Shown here: positions 13,397-18,077 of the stretch, one piece after another
Numbering within the stretch: the first letter of the stretch is position 1
Layout of the letters: each line of letters starts with the position of its first letter
Assembly (NCBI GenBank): GCA_025934635.1
Contig: JAICWX010000177.1
Location: 1 to 18,077, forward strand
DNA length: 18,077 nucleotides
Direction: 5' to 3'
Source: Streptosporangiaceae bacterium
Lineage (GTDB): Bacteria > Actinomycetota > Actinomycetes > Streptosporangiales > Streptosporangiaceae
Translations under genes and position numbers: made by a program
Notes under the pieces: generated by a model
Database searches by the model: none
Seen by the model: the letters and a program-made list of their open reading frames with translations, nothing else
What the model was told of the DNA's origin: nothing

Positions 13397-15036
13397 TACC
13401 GGCTCCCGCCCTGGCGCCCGGTGAGCTGGGCCAGTTCCTCGATCACCATGCGCCGTATCTCGTCCCGCAGGGCTGAGACGTCTGGGCCCGCCTGTGGCTG
13501 GCGTGATGAATATGCCGAACGGGGCTGGGCCGCGTGCCCCGGTCCCCGGTGCCCGTTGGCTCTGGCGTCCGGCGGGACGTCCCGCTGGTTGGACGCGACC
13601 GGGTACGCCGGGACGGCGCCGGCCGGGGCGGCCCAGGGACTGAGCCCGGTGAAGTCGCCGAACGGCTCGGCCGGATCGCTGTTGTACGCCAGCCGGGTCC
13701 ACTGGACCAGGTGGCCCGGGTGCAGGTTCTCCCCCACCGAGGACCGGCCGAAGAACCCGGTGCCGATCGTCATGGTCGGGGCCAGCCCGGTCTCCAGGCC
13801 CGCGCTGCCCAGGCTGTTGCCCACGTTGACCGAGACCCGCAGCACCTCGACGGCGGCGCCGTACTCCATGATCGTGGCCGGGTCCTGGCTGTGGATCGAG
13901 GCCGAGTGGCCGCGCCCGGTGATCCGCAGCACCGCGCGGGCCGCGTCGATGCCGCGCCGGGCGTCGGGCACCGTGACCATGCCGAGCACCGGGCAGAGCT
14001 TCTCGTGGGCCAGCGGTTCCTCCGGCACGGCCTTGCCGAACGGCGCCAGCAGGATCCTGGTGCTGCGCGGCACGCGTACCCCGGCCTCGGCCGCGATCCT
14101 GGCCGCGTCCTGGCCGACGAACCTGATGTCGAACCGCCCGGCCGGGAACAGCACTCCGGCCACCCGGTCCCGCTCCCCGGGGTCGAGCAGGTAGGCGCCG
14201 GCCCGCTTGAGCTGGCGGGTGAGCTCGGCCGCGATGGACTCCTCGGCGATCAGCACCGACTCGTTGGTGCACAGGATGGAGTTGTCGAAGCTCTTGCTGT
14301 CCACGATGCGCCGGGCCGCGGCGGCCAGGTCGGCGGTCGCGTCGACCAGCACGGGCACGTTGCCAGGGCCCACCCCGATGGCCGGGTTGCCCGAGCTGTA
14401 GGCGGCGCGGACGACGGGGACGCCGCCGGTGGCGACGATGACGCTGGTGCGCTCGTCGCTCATCAGCGCCTCGATCAGCGGCACCGAGGGCTCGTCCACC
14501 ACCTGGATGACCCCGTCGGGCGCCCCGGCCGCCACGGCGGCCGCGGCCAGGGTCCTGGCCGCGTCGGCGCAGCACTCCCTGGCCAGCGGGTGCGGGCTCA
14601 GCACCACCACGCTGCGGGTCATCAAGGCCAGCAGGCACTTGAAGAACACGGTCGCGACCGGGTTGGTCGACGGCGTGAGGGCCAGCACCACGCCGGCCGG
14701 GCGGGGCACCTCGACGATCTTGGCGTCGCCGTCGATCCGCGGGGTCACGTAGTCGTGGCCCGCGTAATGGTCGACCAAACCGGTGCTGCAGGCGATGTTC
14801 TTGAGCACCTTGTGCTCGGCCACGCCGAACCCGGTCTCGCGGACCGCCCAGTCGGCGTACTCGCGGGCCTTGGCCGCGCCGGCCTCGGCGGCCGCGCGGA
14901 CGATCGCGTCCACGGCGGGCTTGTCGTACCGCGCGAACTGCCTGGCGGCCCATTCGGCCCGCGCCAGCATGGACCGGGCCCGCGGGATTCCGGCCGGGTC
15001 GGTCAGCAGCTCGGGGACCGTGATCGCCGCCGTCAC
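13396..15036 (-). CDS. CoA-acylating aldehyde dehydrogenase with C-terminal encapsulation peptide
   Basis: Residues 1 to about 460 match the EutE/PduP acylating aldehyde dehydrogenases that turn an aldehyde, NAD+ and CoA into acyl-CoA. The nucleophile is Cys256 (SFDNSILCTNES), and the TPSTNP and HEKLCPVLG blocks are present. Residues about 460-519 form a disordered Pro/Ala/Gly-rich linker, and 520-538 form an amphipathic helix (SALRDEIRRMVIEELAQL) typical of a cargo-targeting peptide; enteric PduP has it at the N-terminus instead. It is the clearest luminal enzyme here and the likely sink for propionaldehyde or a related aldehyde. Start is GTG with AAGGGAGG seven bases upstream, overlapping the aminotransferase stop as GTGA. 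Confidence 0.92.
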   Translation of the reverse strand: MTAAITVPELLTDPAGIPRARSMLARAEWAARQFARYDKPAVDAIVRAAAEAGAAKAREYADWAVRETGFGVAEHKVLKNIACSTGLVDHYAGHDYVTPRIDGDAKIVEVPRPAGVVLALTPSTNPVATVFFKCLLALMTRSVVVLSPHPLARECCADAARTLAAAAVAAGAPDGVIQVVDEPSVPLIEALMSDERTSVIVATGGVPVVRAAYSSGNPAIGVGPGNVPVLVDATADLAAAARRIVDSKSFDNSILCTNESVLIAEESIAAELTRQLKRAGAYLLDPGERDRVAGVLFPAGRFDIRFVGQDAARIAAEAGVRVPRSTRILLAPFGKAVPEEPLAHEKLCPVLGMVTVPDARRGIDAARAVLRITGRGHSASIHSQDPATIMEYGAAVEVLRVSVNVGNSLGSAGLETGLAPTMTIGTGFFGRSSVGENLHPGHLVQWTRLAYNSDPAEPFGDFTGLSPWAAPAGAVPAYPVASNQRDVPPDARANGHRGPGHAAQPRSAYSSRQPQAGPDVSALRDEIRRMVIEELAQLTGRQGGSR

Positions 15037-16316
15037 CGGCGGCCTCCCTTGGTCATGTCGTCACGGGCCAGGCCGATCGCCATCTCGGTGCGTTCCAGCA
15101 GTTCCTCGCACAGGTCGGGGGTGAGCAAGATGCCGGGCTTGTACTGCAGGACCCGGGGGTCGAGGGTCGAGAAGATGGCCCACACGCCGTTCTCGTAGAG
15201 CCGCTTCATGACCGGCTTGGCCCCCTCGGGGTGGCCGAACTCCAGGCCCATGACCAGCCCGTCCTGCCGGATCCCGGTGAACCAGTCGGGGAAGCGCCGC
15301 TGGATGCGGGTCAGGCCCTCGGTGAAGGTGGCCGCGATGTAGTGCACCGCGGACCTGACCTCGGGCCGGGTGCTGATCTCCAGGGTCTTCAGCGCCGCCA
15401 CGCAGCCGAGCTCGGCGCCGCCGAACGTGGACATGTGCGCGAAGCCGTCCTCGCTCAGCCAGCCTGCCGCCCGCTCGGTGGCCAGCACGACGCTGATCGG
15501 GTACAGGCCGCCGGAGATGCCCTTGCCCGCGACCAGGATGTCGGGCGCGACGCCGTGCTTGCTGATCGCCCACAGCTCCCCGGTGCGCATCAGCCCGGTC
15601 TGCACCTCGTCCGCGATGTACAGCGCGTCGTACCGCTCGCACAGTCGCTTGACCTCGGCCAGGTAGCCGGGCGCGGGCAGCGGGAAGCCGTAGGTGGCCG
15701 GGATCGTCTCCATGATCACGGCGGCCACGTCCCGGCCGCGCAGCGCGTCCTCCATCGCGGCCAGGTCGTTGAACGGCACGTGGGCGAACTCGTCCGGCCG
15801 GTCGGCCAGGAACAAGGTGGCGAACCGCTCGTCACCGGTGGCCACCGCCAGCCCGGTGTGCCCGTGGTAGGCCTTGGCGATCGAGACGATCTTGCGCTTG
15901 CCGGTCGCGTGCCTGGCGCTCTTCAGCGCGATGTCAATGGCTTCGCCCCCGCCGCTGCCGTACATCACCTTGGCCAGGTGAGAGCCCGGCGGCGCGGTCT
16001 GCACCAGGGCCTCGGCCAGGGCGGTGCGGGCCAGGGAGGGGAAGTGATGGTTGCCGATGTCGAAGCGCTGCATGGCCGCGGTCACCGCCGCGACCACCTC
16101 GGGGTTGCGGTGGCCCAGGTTGTAGGTGCCGCCGTTGAGGTGGGTGTCGATCAGGCGCTTGCCGTCGACGTCGTAGATGTAGTAGCCCTCGCGCCGGTCG
16201 ATGACCAGCGGCACGCCGGCGTCCTGCCAGAACTGGGTCTTGTCGGGGTTCCAGAACTGCTTGGACTTCGCCAGCATGTCCTGCTTGGAGGCGAATGAGA
16301 TCAGTTCCTCGGTCAC
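15033..16316 (-). CDS. Class III PLP-dependent aminotransferase / probable phospho-lyase
   Basis: This 427-residue fold-type I enzyme of the class III aminotransferase family has the PLP lysine Lys265 in LVAGKGISGG, Asp236 (IADEVQTG) for the pyridine nitrogen, and GSGGGEA for the phosphate. Members include omega-aminotransferases and ethanolamine-phosphate phospho-lyase. Since the operon encodes an aminoalcohol kinase, the lyase reaction (phospho-aminopropanol to propionaldehyde, ammonia and phosphate) is the attractive role, as proposed for the mycobacterial compartment; plain transamination remains possible. It is the first gene of the operon. I chose the GTG at 16316 because GGAGG lies five bases upstream; the frame extends through a GTG at 16331 to a TTG at 16349 without comparable support. 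Confidence 0.87.
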   Translation of the reverse strand: MTEELISFASKQDMLAKSKQFWNPDKTQFWQDAGVPLVIDRREGYYIYDVDGKRLIDTHLNGGTYNLGHRNPEVVAAVTAAMQRFDIGNHHFPSLARTALAEALVQTAPPGSHLAKVMYGSGGGEAIDIALKSARHATGKRKIVSIAKAYHGHTGLAVATGDERFATLFLADRPDEFAHVPFNDLAAMEDALRGRDVAAVIMETIPATYGFPLPAPGYLAEVKRLCERYDALYIADEVQTGLMRTGELWAISKHGVAPDILVAGKGISGGLYPISVVLATERAAGWLSEDGFAHMSTFGGAELGCVAALKTLEISTRPEVRSAVHYIAATFTEGLTRIQRRFPDWFTGIRQDGLVMGLEFGHPEGAKPVMKRLYENGVWAIFSTLDPRVLQYKPGILLTPDLCEELLERTEMAIGLARDDMTKGGRR

Positions 16317-16321
16317 CGCGA

Positions 16322-16326
16322 CCTCC
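16322..16326 (-). promoter_or_regulatory. Shine-Dalgarno deciding the aminotransferase start
   Basis: GGAGG on the minus strand lies five bases before the GTG at 16316. It favours that start over the GTG at 16331, inside whose reading frame the GGAGG would fall, and over the TTG at 16349. Confidence 0.65.
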
Positions 16327-16376
16327 GTCACTGCTCGCCCGCGCCGCAACCATATCGCCTGTTCGGCTCAACCAAA

Positions 16377-16405
16377 CAAGTATCTCCCTGACCGTTTGCT
16401 GTCAA
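16377..16405 (-). promoter_or_regulatory. Candidate promoter of the microcompartment operon
   Basis: On the minus strand a perfect TTGACA -35 (16405-16400) is followed by a 17-base spacer and TACTTG (16382-16377) as a possible -10; the overlapping GATACT with a 15-base spacer is an alternative. Transcription would start near 16370, leaving a leader of about 54 bases. The -10 is only a moderate match, so the call rests on the -35, its position, the locally low GC and the overlapping inverted repeat. Confidence 0.5.
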
Positions 16406-16413
16406 GCGGTCAG
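16388..16413. promoter_or_regulatory. Inverted repeat, candidate operator for the GntR regulator
   Basis: The perfect 7-base arms CTGACCG (16388-16394) and CGGTCAG (16407-16413) are separated by 12 bases that contain the TTGACA -35 box of the BMC operon. A protein bound to both arms would cover the -35. The GntR protein in the operon is the obvious candidate, though the 19-bp centre-to-centre spacing is longer than in usual compact GntR palindromes. Confidence 0.5.
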
Positions 16414-16443
16414 ATTTCACTCGGATTAACTCAACCAGAACTC

Positions 16444-16473
16444 TTGATCACGGTTCCCGCAGGCTGTTACGCT
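16444..16473 (+). promoter_or_regulatory. Candidate promoter of the permease gene
   Basis: TTGATC (16444-16449), an 18-base spacer and TACGCT (16468-16473) fit an actinobacterial housekeeping promoter (TAnnnT -10). The predicted start is near 16480, giving a short leader that contains GGAGG. The operator-like repeat lies just upstream of this -35, so one regulator could control both directions. Confidence 0.45.
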
Positions 16474-16500
16474 CCCCGCAAATGCGCCGGAGGTGTACCT

Positions 16501-18051
16501 ATGGGTCATCCCCAAGTTCCCGACAGTCCCCGCGTCGACGCGACGGCCCCGCCGGCCGAGGACTATGACGTATCCCAGCGCCAGGATGTAGCCAAGCTGC
16601 GCAAGGGCGCGGTCGGGCTCGGCGGCGTGCTCTTCCTGACCGTGACCGGGGCCGCCCCGATCTCGGCCATGCTGTTCAATACGCCCATCGTCGTGGGCTA
16701 CGGCCAGGGCGTCGGCGCCCCGGCCGCGTTCATGTTCGCCACGATCGTGCTCGTGGTGTTCTCGGTCGGTTACGTGGCAATGGCCAGGAAGAAGACCACA
16801 GCGGGCGGCTTCTACTCCTACATCAGCCACGGGCTGGGCCGGGAACTCGGCATCGGTACCGGATACGGGTCCGTGGTCGCGTACTCGGTGTTCGAGGCAT
16901 CGCTGGCCGGCGGCTTCGCCTACTTCCTCAACCTGAAGCTGAACCAGTTCGGGGTGAACGTCGGCTGGCCCTGGCTGGCCCTGGCCATGGTGCTGATCAT
17001 CAGCGTCCTGACCTACTTCGACGTCCGGATCTCCAGCATGGTGCTCGCGATCGGGCTGATCAGCGAGGTCGTCATCCTGGTCATCTTCGACATCTTCCTG
17101 TTCGCCAAGGGGCACGTGACGGCCGCCCCGCTCAATCCCCTGAACGCCTTCAAGGGCTTCCCGGCCGAGGGCAAGCTGGCGGCGGGCGCGGTCGGCATCG
17201 GCCTGTTCTTCGCCTTCTGGTCCTGGGTCGGCTTCGAGATGGCGCCGAACTACGGCGAGGAATCCCGCGATCCCAAGCGGATCGTCCCGCGCGCCCTGTA
17301 CATCTCGGTGATCGGGCTCGGGATCTTCTACACGATCACGTCCTGGGCCTCGCTGGCCGGGTATCCCACCACCAAGGCGGCGATCGCCCAGTCGCAGAGC
17401 AACGCGGCCCAGTATTTCCTCACCCCGGCCGGCCACTACGCCGGGCAGTGGGTGGGCTCGGTGATGAGCTACCTGATCATCACCGGCTCGTTCGCCTGCG
17501 GCATGGCCTTCCACAACACCACCGCGCGCTACTTCTACTCGCTCGGCCGTGAGGGCCTGGCCCCGCGGGCCCTGGGCCGGACGCACCCCAAGTGGAAGAG
17601 CCCGCACATCGCCTCGATCACCCAGTCGGTCGTGGCCGCCATCATCATCGGGCTTTTCGCCATCTTCACCGGTACCAACGACCCCAACTCCCAAGCCTAT
17701 GTCCAGCTCTACGGCCTGATGGCGGTGATGGGCGTGATCATCATCCTGTCGGTGCAGGCGGTGGTCTCGCTCAGCGTGCTGGTCTACTTCGAGCGCTTCC
17801 ACCGGGACGAGGCGCACTGGTGGCGGACCAGGCTGGCCCCCGTGCTCGCCTTCCTCTCCCAGGCCTACGTGGTGTACCTGCTGTTCACCAACATCGACTT
17901 CCTGGGGGCTGGCAGCTACCCGTACGCGAACTGGCTGGGCCCGATCGACGCCGTGGTCGTGCTGGCCGGCGTCGGCACCGCCTTCTACTTCAAGAAGTAC
18001 AAGCCGGCCAAGTACGAGCAGGCCGGCCGCCTGATCAACGAAGGCCTGTAA
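16501..18051 (+). CDS. APC-superfamily amino acid/amine permease
   Basis: This 516-residue integral membrane protein has a soluble N-terminus of about 35 residues, then about 12 hydrophobic segments. APC motifs include GLGGVLFLTVTGAAPISAM in the first helix, AGGFYSYISHGLGRELG after the third, and the EESRDPKRIVPRAL loop (FEMAPNYGEESRDP) after the sixth to seventh. Such transporters import amino acids or amines with protons. Divergent pairing with the BMC operon mirrors the RMM locus of mycobacteria, where a permease of this type is adjacent, so it probably imports the aminoalcohol or amine fed to the compartment. GGAGG lies seven bases before the ATG. The stop at 18049-18051 is followed by 26 bases with no visible feature. 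Confidence 0.9.
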   Translation: MGHPQVPDSPRVDATAPPAEDYDVSQRQDVAKLRKGAVGLGGVLFLTVTGAAPISAMLFNTPIVVGYGQGVGAPAAFMFATIVLVVFSVGYVAMARKKTTAGGFYSYISHGLGRELGIGTGYGSVVAYSVFEASLAGGFAYFLNLKLNQFGVNVGWPWLALAMVLIISVLTYFDVRISSMVLAIGLISEVVILVIFDIFLFAKGHVTAAPLNPLNAFKGFPAEGKLAAGAVGIGLFFAFWSWVGFEMAPNYGEESRDPKRIVPRALYISVIGLGIFYTITSWASLAGYPTTKAAIAQSQSNAAQYFLTPAGHYAGQWVGSVMSYLIITGSFACGMAFHNTTARYFYSLGREGLAPRALGRTHPKWKSPHIASITQSVVAAIIIGLFAIFTGTNDPNSQAYVQLYGLMAVMGVIIILSVQAVVSLSVLVYFERFHRDEAHWWRTRLAPVLAFLSQAYVVYLLFTNIDFLGAGSYPYANWLGPIDAVVVLAGVGTAFYFKKYKPAKYEQAGRLINEGL

Positions 18052-18077
18052 TCCCTGGCAGTACCTCGAGGCGCGAC

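Noticed and set aside
15033..16349. TTG start at 16349 for the aminotransferase
   Set aside because: The GTG at 16316 has GGAGG at the right distance and the extra residues show no family similarity.
1..18077. tRNA, rRNA, CRISPR arrays, intact transposases, prophage genes
   Set aside because: None seen on reading both strands.

Overview
The window is very GC-rich, with strong third-position G/C, GTG starts and GGAGG-type ribosome binding sites, which fits an Actinomycetota chromosome. I cannot place it to genus. Its core is a 13-gene, minus-strand cluster running from about 16316 down to 3983 that encodes a bacterial microcompartment (BMC). Gene junctions are overlaps or gaps of 25 bp or less, apart from one 103-bp gap. 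The order aminotransferase / CoA-acylating aldehyde dehydrogenase / BMC-T / unknown protein / BMC-P / BMC-H / BMC-T / aminoalcohol kinase / short-chain dehydrogenase / GntR regulator matches, from memory, the Rhodococcus-Mycobacterium microcompartment (RMM, also called the aminoacetone or 1-amino-2-propanol utilisation compartment) described in Mycobacterium smegmatis. An APC-family amine/amino-acid permease is transcribed divergently at the right end.

The unusual part is what follows the regulator in the same direction. After a 103-bp gap holding two mutually exclusive hairpins comes a coenzyme-B12-dependent diol dehydratase module: large and medium subunits fused into one chain, then the small subunit, then the large subunit of the reactivating factor. 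The module looks appended to a complete RMM core. The simplest reading is a compartment with two inputs converging on one aldehyde: aminoalcohol via kinase plus PLP lyase, and a 1,2-diol via the radical dehydratase, both ending at the acylating aldehyde dehydrogenase. The dehydratase has all the catalytic residues, but two substrate-pocket positions differ (Asp for Ser301 and Ala for Gln336 of the Klebsiella enzyme), so its substrate may not be 1,2-propanediol. The main shell hexamer has Asp at its pore position. Encapsulation-peptide-like helices are visible on the aldehyde dehydrogenase (C-terminus) and on the unknown 152-residue protein (N-terminus), but not on the dehydratase.

Control probably lies in the 184-bp divergent region 16317-16500. 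There an inverted repeat brackets a TTGACA -35 element facing the BMC cluster, and a second promoter candidate faces the permease.

The left 4 kb is unrelated: a decayed glutamate decarboxylase 3' part (in-frame stop at the edge and PLP lysine replaced by Thr), an unrecognised 292-residue protein on the opposite strand whose start lies in what looks like an IS200/IS605-type right end, a short intergenic element with hairpins, and a complete PaaZ-type aldehyde dehydrogenase/enoyl-CoA hydratase fusion that converges on the reactivase gene. No RNA genes, CRISPR arrays or intact transposases were seen.
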